8,395 bases of DNA from CAZFQG01 sp964520785. Lineage in GTDB: Bacteria > Planctomycetota > Planctomycetia > Pirellulales > Thermoguttaceae. The translations under genes were made by a program, and so were the position numbers. Where the stretch lies: positions 1 to 8,395 of the forward strand of contig CAZFQG010000235.1 of the NCBI GenBank assembly GCA_964520785.1, written 5' to 3'. A model generated the notes under the pieces. That model ran no database searches and was not told the DNA's origin. It saw only the letters and a list, made by a program, of their open reading frames with translations. Numbering within the stretch: position 1 is the first letter of the stretch; the number at the start of each line of letters is the position of its first letter. This document shows, one piece after another, positions 1-6,867 of the stretch.

Positions 1-218
1 ATTTAATGCCAACACCAAAAAACGGTTGACAAACGGCCCCTACAGAGGTAAACCCCGGAAAACCGGGACGACGATACTCCCGTGACATTGAAGCACTCCC
101 TCCTAATCAACCGTCCAAGCAAAGCGGATTCAGCATAGTCTGAAGCTAACATACCAGCGAGAATCCGTCAATAGCCGGAGAACGTCCAAATTGCGAGATA
201 TTTCCTTTCTTTTGTTCT
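1..218. other. Left-end stretch with no supportable gene
   Basis: This sequence lies downstream of the minus-strand oxidoreductase. No open frame here has a convincing start or composition. The only structure I see is a small perfect hairpin at 54-67, with CCCGG and CCGGG around an AAAA loop. No T-run follows it on either strand, so I do not call it a terminator. The plus-strand frame open from base 2 to a TGA at 83-85 could be the tail of a gene entering from the left, but its 27 codons look unremarkable. Confidence 0.5.
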
Positions 219-1574
219 TTACACCTCTGCCGGCATCAGGTATGGTGCTCGGTACTGGCGGGTAAGAAACGCGTCCGCCTCCTCGTCATTGACGAAGCGC
301 TCGGCACGGGGATCAAACTCGACCGTACGGCCCGTCCAATACGCAATGTTCGCCAAGTGGGGCAGCGTCGAGGAAAGATGCCCTTCCTCGATATCGGCGA
401 AGAGATTTTCGCGGCGGCGGCTTCGGCAGGCGGCGATCCAGTTTTCGAACGCGTCCAGGTCCATCATCGGAGCCCCTTCGACCGATGCATGGGGCCCGGG
501 CTCGCGGTTGGGGCCGAGAAACGTGTAGTAGCTGCTGTAGTCCGGAATGATCATGTAGCCTTCCGTGCCCAGGAAGATCACCCCGCACACGTTGCGTTTG
601 TCGACGAACGGATACTTGGTACCCATCCCGGCTTCGGGATTGGTGTATCCGTCGCGGGTTTCGAATTGGACGATGAAATCGCGGTCCTCGTACTGGCAGG
701 CGAAGACCTGATTTCCCGGCGTGTCTTCATCGCTATTGGGCCGAAAGAAACTGCCGCCGAGGCTTTGTGCCTTGACGGGATGCGCATCGAGTTTACAGGC
801 CCAGCGGATGATGTCGAGCTGGTGGACGCCCTGGTCACCGATTTCTCCGTTTCCGTAGGCCTTGAGGAACCGCCAGCGATAGACGGCCAGTTTGTTGTAC
901 GGCGCCTCCGGAGCCGGGCCCAGCCACCTATCCCAATTCATGCCTTGCGGGACGGGGCCGAATTCGTTCCTTCCGCCGGCGCGGAGCTTAAACGCCATTC
1001 CACGGGCCATGTAGACGTCGCCGATGACCCCTTCCTGAAGCTTTTTCACCCCCTCTCGGATATTCGGGCTGGTACGGCACTGGGTACCGTGCTGGACCAT
1101 CCGGCCGTACTTCCGCGCCGCCTGTACCATCTTGCGGCCCTCGGAGATATTGTGTGAGCCCGGTTTTTCGCAGAATACGTCCTTCTCCGCTTGGCACGCC
1201 CAAATCGTCTGCAGGGCGTGCCAATGGTTCGGCGTGGCCAGCGACACCGCGTCAATCGAGGTGTCGTCAAGCAGCCGGCGGTAGTCTCCCTCCGCCAACG
1301 GCTTCTTGCCGGTAGCCTTTTCCACCGTCTCGACGCCGGCGGCCATTCGGTTTTCGTCACAATCGCAAATCGCCGCGACCTCGACGTTCTCGTCTTTCAT
1401 TCGCAATAGCGACGCACAATGCGCGATCCGCCCGCGACCCCCGAACCCGACGACGGCGACGCGAAACCGGTCATTGGAACTCTGGGAGTTCTCGGCAAAT
1501 ACCGGCACGGTAACGGACGAGGCGGAAAGCAACGCGGCGGATTTGATAAAGCGGCGGCGGTCGGAGGGTTTCAT
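219..1574 (-). CDS. Tat-exported Gfo/Idh/MocA family oxidoreductase
   Basis: Predicted NAD(P)-dependent oxidoreductase of 451 aa, a normal length for the exported members of this family. Residues 6-11 (RRRFIK) followed by a small-residue stretch to about Ala27 form a twin-arginine signal, so it is probably exported folded with its cofactor. The Rossmann loop GFGGRG lies at 43-48. NHWHA follows at 116-120, the family EKP motif at 136-138 (Lys137 is the usual catalytic or cofactor-contacting lysine), and WDRWLGP at 214-220. GDQGVHQLD at 246-254 carries the conserved His/Asp substrate motif. The start is well supported: AAGGAG at 1581-1586 sits six bases before the ATG. Family members oxidise or reduce sugars, inositols and sugar acids; the substrate here cannot be read. 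It is divergent from a second family member at 2110, with which it shares motifs but little else, so the two are distant paralogues. Confidence 0.93.
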   Translation of the reverse strand: MKPSDRRRFIKSAALLSASSVTVPVFAENSQSSNDRFRVAVVGFGGRGRIAHCASLLRMKDENVEVAAICDCDENRMAAGVETVEKATGKKPLAEGDYRRLLDDTSIDAVSLATPNHWHALQTIWACQAEKDVFCEKPGSHNISEGRKMVQAARKYGRMVQHGTQCRTSPNIREGVKKLQEGVIGDVYMARGMAFKLRAGGRNEFGPVPQGMNWDRWLGPAPEAPYNKLAVYRWRFLKAYGNGEIGDQGVHQLDIIRWACKLDAHPVKAQSLGGSFFRPNSDEDTPGNQVFACQYEDRDFIVQFETRDGYTNPEAGMGTKYPFVDKRNVCGVIFLGTEGYMIIPDYSSYYTFLGPNREPGPHASVEGAPMMDLDAFENWIAACRSRRRENLFADIEEGHLSSTLPHLANIAYWTGRTVEFDPRAERFVNDEEADAFLTRQYRAPYLMPAEV

Positions 1575-1657
1575 GGGGAACTCCTTGCAAATAGGGCGCT
1601 ATTGGGGAAGGGAACGTCACGACGGCGCCATTAATCGACGTCCGACTGGATACCGAG

Positions 1658-1686
1658 ATTCTACCAAACCGGCAAGGAAATCCCAA
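1658..1686 (-). promoter_or_regulatory. Candidate sigma70-type promoter for the minus-strand oxidoreductase
   Basis: Read on the minus strand, TTGGGA (1681-1686) is followed by exactly 17 bases and then TAGAAT (1658-1663). This matches the sigma70 consensus at 4 of 6 and 5 of 6 positions with ideal spacing. Transcription would start near 1651 and give a leader of about 75 bases before the ATG at 1574. It is the best promoter-like match I found in the window, but housekeeping promoters of planctomycetes are poorly defined, so this is inference. Confidence 0.45.
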
Positions 1687-2072
1687 CTTCGACGACGAAC
1701 GGGGCAGCCAGGTATCCACCGCGCGGTGTGGACGCGACCAGATTTTCCTCATTTTTTCCCCTCGGGGATTCCCGGCCTTCATGCTCGGCCGGACAACGAC
1801 GTCTGAGTGACTCGCGCGCCGGTTCACGGCGGGTAACCGGAAAAAGGGCCTCTTACGGCAGCGTAACTCTTGAGGGGTAGCCACTCCTTTCGGGGGGAAT
1901 AACCGAAGGATTGTCCTCACCTCTCTGGAATGAATGGGTTCTCGGCAACCCAATCGGCCCCGCCATACCACGAAAACCTTTGCAACCCGTTCCATCCCGA
2001 GTAAACTGAAAGGGAAATGGTTGCCCCGGGGCGATTCCCAATTTGCCCCGCGCGCAACGCCGGGACGCGTTT
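1687..2072. other. Divergent intergenic region with several small hairpins
   Basis: Together with the promoter and operator-like sites on either side, this separates two divergent oxidoreductase genes by 535 bases. I see no gene in it. Perfect inverted repeats are CCGGTT/AACCGG at 1819-1824 and 1835-1840, GGGTT/AACCC at 1936-1940 and 1947-1951, and the 10-base palindrome GCCCCGGGGC at 2023-2032. The last is nested inside GGGAA/TTCCC at 2012-2016 and 2035-2039. An imperfect pair (CCTTTCGG and CCGAAGG) lies at about 1886-1909. They could belong to a leader RNA, a small RNA or operators, but no terminator-type T-run follows any of them. Confidence 0.4.
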
Positions 2073-2089
2073 TGTAAGACTTTTTTACA
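2073..2089. promoter_or_regulatory. TGTAA-N7-TTACA inverted repeat, possible operator
   Basis: TGTAA (2073-2077) and TTACA (2085-2089) are perfect inverted copies separated by seven bases. The centre is 29 bases before the ATG at 2110. The arm length, spacing and position fit a dimeric repressor site overlapping the start region of the plus-strand oxidoreductase. The spacer and its flanks are rich in T, and no clear -10/-35 pair is visible around it. No regulator gene lies in the window. The assignment is inference. Confidence 0.35.
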
Positions 2090-2109
2090 GAAGAAAGAAG
2101 AATACAGAT

Positions 2110-3426
2110 ATGTCACGCAGGTTTTCTCGACGTCGTCTTCTGAAGTCGTTCGCGGTGGCCGCCGCGGTTCCACAGGTGCTCCCGGGTCGGGTGCTCGGCA
2201 AGGATGGGACGATTGCGCCGAGCGAGCGGATTACGCTTGGCGGGATCGGCGTGGGCAATCGGGGAGCGGAAGTCCTCTCCCGGTTTTTGCGGAACGCCGA
2301 CGTGCAAATGGTCGCCGATTCCGACTTGCAGCTCAGCCGCCGAGAGCGGATCAAGAAGATGGTGGACGAGCACTACGGCAATACCGATTGCGTCCTCTAC
2401 CGCGAAATGGACGACATCCTGGGACGCGACGATATCGACGCCGTCCTGATCGCGACCGGCGACCGCTGGCACACGCTGGCCTCCATCCTCGCCGCCAAGG
2501 CCGGTAAGGACATCTACTGCGAGAAGCCATGCAGTATGACGATCGAAGAGAGCCGGATGCTGGCCGATGGGATCGCCCGATACGGCCGCGTTTATCAAGC
2601 CGGAACGCAGCGTCGCAGCATCGAGAATTTCCAACTGGCCGCCCGGCTGGCCCATAGTGGAAAGCTGGGAGAGCTGAAGGAGGTCCACGCGAACATTCTG
2701 GCCCCTCTCACGCACAACCCCTGGTTGCCGGCCGAACCGGAACCGTCAAAGGACGAATGCGACTGGGACCGGTGGCTCGGACCGTGCCCCTGGCGGCCGT
2801 ATAACTCGAGCTACGTCGCCGGCGGATGGCGCGGTTTCGCCGACTTCCACGGAGGCGGCATTCTCGAATGGGGATCGCATACGATCGACCTGTGCCAGCA
2901 CGCGGCCCAATCGGACGACACGACCCCGATCGAATTCTGGGCCGACGATTACAACTTCGGCCTGTACCACTCCGATTGGCGAACGACGATGGCCGCCCCC
3001 AAGACGAACGTCCTTTACGGCCGTTACGCCAACGGCGTGAAGCTGGTGATGCGGGACGGCGGCTGGCAGGGGCTGGGGACGTGCAGCGTCAAATACGTCG
3101 GAACCGAAGGTTGGATCGAAACGGGAGACAGCGGCGCGATCCGCGTGGCGCCCGATTCGCTCCGCGGCGAGTTGAGCGTCGTCACCATGGCGGGAACGGA
3201 CCCCGGCACCCATGTGCGGAACTTCCTAGACTGCGTGAAATCGAGAAACCTCACCCGGGCCAACGCCCTGGCCGCGGCGCAGGCCCACGTCGCCGCGCAC
3301 GCCGCCTATATCACGGCGACGCTCGGCCGTCCGCTGAAGTTCGATCCCGACACGGACACCTTCCTCGACGACGCCGAGGCGAATAAGATGCGAACCAGGG
3401 CATGGCGCGAGCCGTGGCACGTTTGA
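2110..3426 (+). CDS. Second Tat-exported Gfo/Idh/MocA family oxidoreductase
   Basis: Predicted exported NAD(P)-dependent oxidoreductase of 438 aa. The frame is open further upstream to an ATG at 2017, but I chose the ATG at 2110. From there the protein begins with SRRFSRRRLLKSF and an Ala/Val-rich segment, a classical twin-arginine signal that the longer start would bury. The Shine-Dalgarno region is only a weak purine run (about 2090-2102). GIGVGNRG at 45-52 is the Rossmann loop, RWH at 119-121 matches the family's His region, EKP is at 138-140, WDRWLGP at 219-225, and GSHTID at 255-260 carries the conserved His/Asp motif. The C-terminal part (about 280-410) is the family's beta-sheet domain. 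The HEAT-repeat gene follows 79 bases later on the same strand and may be co-transcribed. Substrate unknown; a sugar or sugar derivative is the usual case. Confidence 0.92.
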   Translation: MSRRFSRRRLLKSFAVAAAVPQVLPGRVLGKDGTIAPSERITLGGIGVGNRGAEVLSRFLRNADVQMVADSDLQLSRRERIKKMVDEHYGNTDCVLYREMDDILGRDDIDAVLIATGDRWHTLASILAAKAGKDIYCEKPCSMTIEESRMLADGIARYGRVYQAGTQRRSIENFQLAARLAHSGKLGELKEVHANILAPLTHNPWLPAEPEPSKDECDWDRWLGPCPWRPYNSSYVAGGWRGFADFHGGGILEWGSHTIDLCQHAAQSDDTTPIEFWADDYNFGLYHSDWRTTMAAPKTNVLYGRYANGVKLVMRDGGWQGLGTCSVKYVGTEGWIETGDSGAIRVAPDSLRGELSVVTMAGTDPGTHVRNFLDCVKSRNLTRANALAAAQAHVAAHAAYITATLGRPLKFDPDTDTFLDDAEANKMRTRAWREPWHV

Positions 3427-3474
3427 CGGACCGCGCCGTGTTTCGTGGATTTCATGGATACATCGGACACATTC

Positions 3475-3483
3475 TTTATATAT
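3475..3483 (+). promoter_or_regulatory. AT-rich TATATAT element, possible -10 of the HEAT-repeat gene
   Basis: In an otherwise GC-rich spacer, the run TTTATATAT lies 23 bases before the ATG at 3506 and resembles a -10 element. No good -35 hexamer sits 16-18 bases upstream. It may mark an internal promoter, or simply an AT-rich ribosome-loading region. Weak support. Confidence 0.2.
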
Positions 3484-3505
3484 CTCTCCCGAAAGGAACC
3501 TTGAT

Positions 3506-5404
3506 ATGCGTTACAGCCTTGCTTTGGCGATTCTGTTTGCCTGCGTGGGCGCCGCCTCGGCCGTAGGCGCCGAGGATGCCGCGGCCCTATTGAAGACGAT
3601 TCAATCCCCCAACGCGGCCGACGTCGACCGCGCCAACGCCTTCCAGAAGATCGGCGACCTTGCCGGCGACGAAGCCGTCGCGCCTTTGACCGGTTTTCTC
3701 GCTGACAAGAAGTGGTCGCACTATGCCCGATTCGCCCTCCAGAAGATGGAAGGGGAGACGCCGACCGAGGCGCTCCTCGGATCTCTCGACGAGGTGCAGG
3801 GGGATCTGAAGGTCGGCATCCTCTGTTCGATCGGTCGCCGCCGGGATCCGATCGCCGTGGCGCGGTTGACGGAATTGCTCGCCGACGCGGACGCCCAAGT
3901 CGCCGAGTCGGCCGCCGTCGCCCTCGGCTGGATCGCGACGCCGAACGCCGCCGCGGCGCTGGAAACGGCATTCACCGGCGAAACCGACGCCGCGCGCAAG
4001 GCGGCGCTCGCCTCCGGGCTGCTTTTGGCCGGGCAAGGGCTGGTCAAGGCGGGGAACGCGCAAGAGGCGATCGCCGCGTTCGACTTGATCCGCGCGGCGG
4101 ACGTCCCCAAGGCCTGCCGAGTCGCCGCCACGCAACACGCGATGCTCGCCCGGGGGGCGGAGGGGGTCGAATTGATGGTGGAACAACTCAAGGCGGCCGA
4201 CCGGCAATATTTCCAGACCGGCCTCGTCGCCGCCAGGGCGCTGCCGGGGGACGCGGCGACCAAGGCACTCGTGGATATTCTGGCGGAAGAGGCGGCGGCG
4301 GAGCGTCAGGTTCTGCTGATCCTCGCAATGAAAGACCGCCAAGACAAGGCGGCCCTCCCGGCGATTCTGGCGAAGCTCGACGGCGGTTCTCCGGCGGTGC
4401 GCCTAGCGGTGATTGACACACTCGGCTCGCTGGGTGACGCTTCCTCCGTCGGGGTCCTTCTTTCAGACGCGGCCGGAAAGACCGCCGAAGCGGCGCTCGA
4501 CGCGCTCCTTGCGCTGGAGGGAGCCGACGTGAACGAGGCGTTGCTGGAGGCCGCGAAGGAGCCGAACGCGGCCGCGGTCAAGGCGCTGGGACGGCGTCGC
4601 GCGAAAGAGGCGGTCGATTTGTTCTTCGAACTCGCCGAGACGGATGAGCCGGATTCCGGGACCGCCCGGGAGGCGATCGTCGCGCTCGGACGGACCGTGG
4701 AAGAAGACCGATTTCTCGACCTCGTCGGCCTGCTGAAGACGGCCCGGGGCGATACCCGAAGGGCGGCCGTCCAGGAGGCGATCCACGCGGCGATCATCCG
4801 CAGCACGAATCCCGACCTGTGCGCCGACACGCTCGGCGCGATGATCCCCAGCGCCACCGGCGCCGACCGGGAGTTCCTTTTCGAGCAGGTCCGCACGGCC
4901 GGCGGAGAGAAAGCGGTCGCCTGGATGCGGAAGTTCGCCCTCGGGTCGAACGAAACCCTTCAGGACGCCGCGACGAAAGTCCTCGGCGAATGGCTCTCCG
5001 CCGACGCCGGTCCGGTGCTACTGGAGGTCGCCCAAGGAAACGGGCGGTTCGCCAACCGCGCCCTCGGCGGCTACATCCGACTCTTCCGCCAATTCGAACT
5101 CCCCGAGGAAGAGCGGGTCGCCATGGCGGCGAAGGCGCTGGAGGTGGTGAGACGACCGAACGAGCGTAACGCCGCGATCGAAGCGATGACTCGCTTCCCC
5201 TGCGTCGGAACCTTCGACCTGGCCCTCGCCCAGCTTAACAAGCCCGGCAGCGAGACGGCGGCCGCCCAAGCCGCGCTGACCATCGCGCGGACCGTCCTTG
5301 ACCTCGATCCGGAAAAAGGAAAGGCGGGATTGAAGCAGTTGATCGAGGCCGAGGTCAGCAAGGACGTGACCGACTCGGCGAAGGCGTTAATGGGAGAAAA
5401 ATAG
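3506..5404 (+). CDS. Secreted HEAT-repeat protein
   Basis: A 632-aa alpha-solenoid protein, probably periplasmic or envelope-associated. Residues 1-22 form a Sec signal peptide (MRYS, then a hydrophobic core, with Ala-rich cleavage options near 19-22). There is no lipobox cysteine. The rest is almost entirely short Ala/Leu/Asp/Glu-rich helical pairs. HEAT-type units such as DPIAVARLTELLADADAQVA (about 113-132) and KAALPAILAKLDGGSPAVRL (about 278-297) recur, and the segment RALGGYIRLFRQFELPEEER near 516-535 begins a conserved-looking C-terminal solenoid. I see no catalytic motif or transmembrane helix after the signal. The start has AAAGGA eight to nine bases upstream. HEAT solenoids usually act as scaffolds; pairing with exported oxidoreductases, heme proteins or DUF1080 proteins is common in planctomycetes (family knowledge). 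Partnership with the preceding oxidoreductase is inference. Its exact function is unknown. Confidence 0.88.
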   Translation: MRYSLALAILFACVGAASAVGAEDAAALLKTIQSPNAADVDRANAFQKIGDLAGDEAVAPLTGFLADKKWSHYARFALQKMEGETPTEALLGSLDEVQGDLKVGILCSIGRRRDPIAVARLTELLADADAQVAESAAVALGWIATPNAAAALETAFTGETDAARKAALASGLLLAGQGLVKAGNAQEAIAAFDLIRAADVPKACRVAATQHAMLARGAEGVELMVEQLKAADRQYFQTGLVAARALPGDAATKALVDILAEEAAAERQVLLILAMKDRQDKAALPAILAKLDGGSPAVRLAVIDTLGSLGDASSVGVLLSDAAGKTAEAALDALLALEGADVNEALLEAAKEPNAAAVKALGRRRAKEAVDLFFELAETDEPDSGTAREAIVALGRTVEEDRFLDLVGLLKTARGDTRRAAVQEAIHAAIIRSTNPDLCADTLGAMIPSATGADREFLFEQVRTAGGEKAVAWMRKFALGSNETLQDAATKVLGEWLSADAGPVLLEVAQGNGRFANRALGGYIRLFRQFELPEEERVAMAAKALEVVRRPNERNAAIEAMTRFPCVGTFDLALAQLNKPGSETAAAQAALTIARTVLDLDPEKGKAGLKQLIEAEVSKDVTDSAKALMGEK

Positions 5405-5434
5405 GACCCATCTTCAGATCAAGAGCCGAGCACC

Positions 5435-5469
5435 CGGGCCAAGGCCCGAACCGCGTCCGCCCCAGGACG
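5435..5469 (+). other. Two adjacent GC hairpins between the HEAT and hydrolase genes
   Basis: CGGGCC-AA-GGCCCG (5435-5448) and CGTCC-N6-GGACG (5454-5469) are perfect stems, 30 to 65 bases after the HEAT-repeat stop codon. No T-run follows, so they are not classical intrinsic terminators. They could pause transcription, protect the 3' end of the upstream message, or do nothing. The two-base loop of the first would open by at least one pair in RNA. Confidence 0.3.
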
Positions 5470-5524
5470 GGCTCCGCTTCCAAACCACCCGCACGTTTCC
5501 CCCTTTTTCCAGAGGAAAGCCCCG

Positions 5525-6829
5525 ATGAGACTCGCGCTTGCTTGTTTCCTTTTCACGGTTCATCTTAGCTCCGCTTCCTTCGCGGAGACAGTCGAGTTGC
5601 CCAGAGCGATGCAGGATTATGTTGCGCGGCCGGAGCCGAAATTCGAGTGGAAATTGCTGGAAACCCGCGCGAGCGCAGCCGGGAAAATCTATGATTTGGA
5701 ACTGACTTCCCAGGAGTGGCAGGGAATCGTTTGGCGGCACGCCTTGCATGTCTATGAACCGGCCGAAGTGCGGCATCCCGGCCATGTGCTGCTGTTCGTC
5801 ACCGGCGGGCGCAACGGGCGGCGGCCGGGCCAGGGGGACGTCCTCCGAGGCATGTTGCTGGCGAAACTCTGCGGCGCCCGCGTCGCGGCGATTCATCAGG
5901 TTCCGAATCAGCCTCTTTTCGAAGGCCGGAGCGAAGACGACCTCATCACCGATACCTGGCTCCGATATCTCGAAACCGGGGACGAGACGTGGCCGCTCCT
6001 TTTTCCGATGGTCAAAAGCGCGGTCAAGGCGATGGACGCCGTGCAGGCGTTGGCCAATGAGGAATGGAAGACAACTGTCGAGGGATTCGTTATCACCGGT
6101 GCCTCCAAACGCGGTTGGACGAGTTGGCTCGCCCCGGTCGTCGACGAGCGAGTGGTCGCGACGGCGCCGATCGTAATCGACGTCTTGAACTTTCGGCCCC
6201 AAATGAAACACCAGCTCGACGCGTGGGGAAAGTACAGCGAGCAGATAATCGACTATACGAGCAAGGGTCTGGTCAAGCAGGACGACGAGTCGCCCCGGGA
6301 GACGCGCCTGCGCGAGATGGTCGATCCTTATACCTACCGCGGAGTCCTCTCCCTTCCGAAACTTCTGGTCAACGGCACGAACGACCGCTACTGGGTCGTG
6401 GATGCCATGAACTTCTACTGGAACGATCTCGTCGGGCCGAAGTTCGTCTTGCAGGTTCCCAACGCGGGGCACGGCCTCGACGGGGGACAGCACCTGGCGA
6501 TGTCGACCATCGCGGCCTTCTTTCAACACGCGGCAACCAAAGAGCCTCTTCCCGAGCTGCGATGGCAACACGCCAATGGCGCGGAAGGGCTGACGCTGCG
6601 GCTCCGCACGGACAAACCCCCCCGGGCGGCGCGGCTGTGGAGCGCTCGATCCGACACGAGGGACTTCCGCGATTCAAGGTGGCAGGCGGGGACGCTTTCG
6701 CCCGACGGTGACGAGTACGTCGGCGTGCTCCCTAGGCCGGCGAAAGGGCACGTCGCCTACTACGGCGAACTCGAGTTCGACCGCGCCGGCCTCCCCTACT
6801 CGCTTTGTACCGTAATCCGCGTCGATTAG
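5525..6829 (+). CDS. Exported PhoPQ-activated pathogenicity-related (PqaA-type) alpha/beta hydrolase
   Basis: A 434-aa protein of the PhoPQ-activated pathogenicity-related family, named after Salmonella PqaA. Residues 1-20 form a Sec signal peptide with likely cleavage after SASFA. LLFVTGGRNG at 89-98 is the early strand-loop of the hydrolase fold. TGASKRGW at 191-198 is the nucleophile elbow with Ser194. WGKYSEQIIDYT at 234-245 is a family-type motif. NGTNDRYW at 283-290 supplies the likely acid Asp287, and PNAGHGLDG at 312-320 supplies His316, so the Ser-Asp-His triad looks complete. The C-terminal part (about 340-434) resembles a small beta domain. AGAGGA eight bases before the ATG supports the start. 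The natural substrate of the family is not established, and the name reflects Salmonella regulation, not virulence here. It is the last gene of the plus-strand group and meets the next gene tail to tail. Confidence 0.9.
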   Translation: MRLALACFLFTVHLSSASFAETVELPRAMQDYVARPEPKFEWKLLETRASAAGKIYDLELTSQEWQGIVWRHALHVYEPAEVRHPGHVLLFVTGGRNGRRPGQGDVLRGMLLAKLCGARVAAIHQVPNQPLFEGRSEDDLITDTWLRYLETGDETWPLLFPMVKSAVKAMDAVQALANEEWKTTVEGFVITGASKRGWTSWLAPVVDERVVATAPIVIDVLNFRPQMKHQLDAWGKYSEQIIDYTSKGLVKQDDESPRETRLREMVDPYTYRGVLSLPKLLVNGTNDRYWVVDAMNFYWNDLVGPKFVLQVPNAGHGLDGGQHLAMSTIAAFFQHAATKEPLPELRWQHANGAEGLTLRLRTDKPPRAARLWSARSDTRDFRDSRWQAGTLSPDGDEYVGVLPRPAKGHVAYYGELEFDRAGLPYSLCTVIRVD

Positions 6830-6834
6830 AACCA

Positions 6835-6863
6835 GGCCGACTCCGGCGGTCCGGAACGCGGCC
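6835..6863. terminator. GC-rich hairpin between convergent genes
   Basis: The 38-base gap between the two convergent stop codons holds a nested stem. The outer arms are GGCCG (6835-6839) and CGGCC (6859-6863); the inner arms are TCCGG (6842-6846) and CCGGA (6851-6855) around a CGGT loop. Its position suits a bidirectional transcript end, but neither strand has a T-run after it. It would have to act with Rho or as a 3'-end stabiliser. Confidence 0.35.
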
Positions 6864-6867
6864 CGGC

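Noticed and set aside
25..54. TTGACA at 25-30, a perfect -35 hexamer on the plus strand
   Set aside because: No convincing -10 lies 16-18 bases downstream (the best is TAAACC at 49-54) and no plus-strand gene follows.
357..1157. Long plus-strand open frame of 266 codons opposite the first oxidoreductase
   Set aside because: It is antisense to a gene with clear family motifs and a good ribosome site; GC-rich coding DNA often leaves such a frame open. Its translation shows no recognisable domain.
1471..1995. Minus-strand frame of 174 codons covering the promoter region and the start of the first oxidoreductase
   Set aside because: It is rich in Arg, Pro and Ser with no motif, overlaps the real gene in another frame and covers the best promoter candidate.
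3721..4896. Several long frames on both strands inside the HEAT-repeat gene
   Set aside because: These are Arg/Gly/Ser-rich shadow readings of a repetitive, GC-rich coding sequence; only the plus-strand frame from 3506 has a signal peptide and helical repeats.
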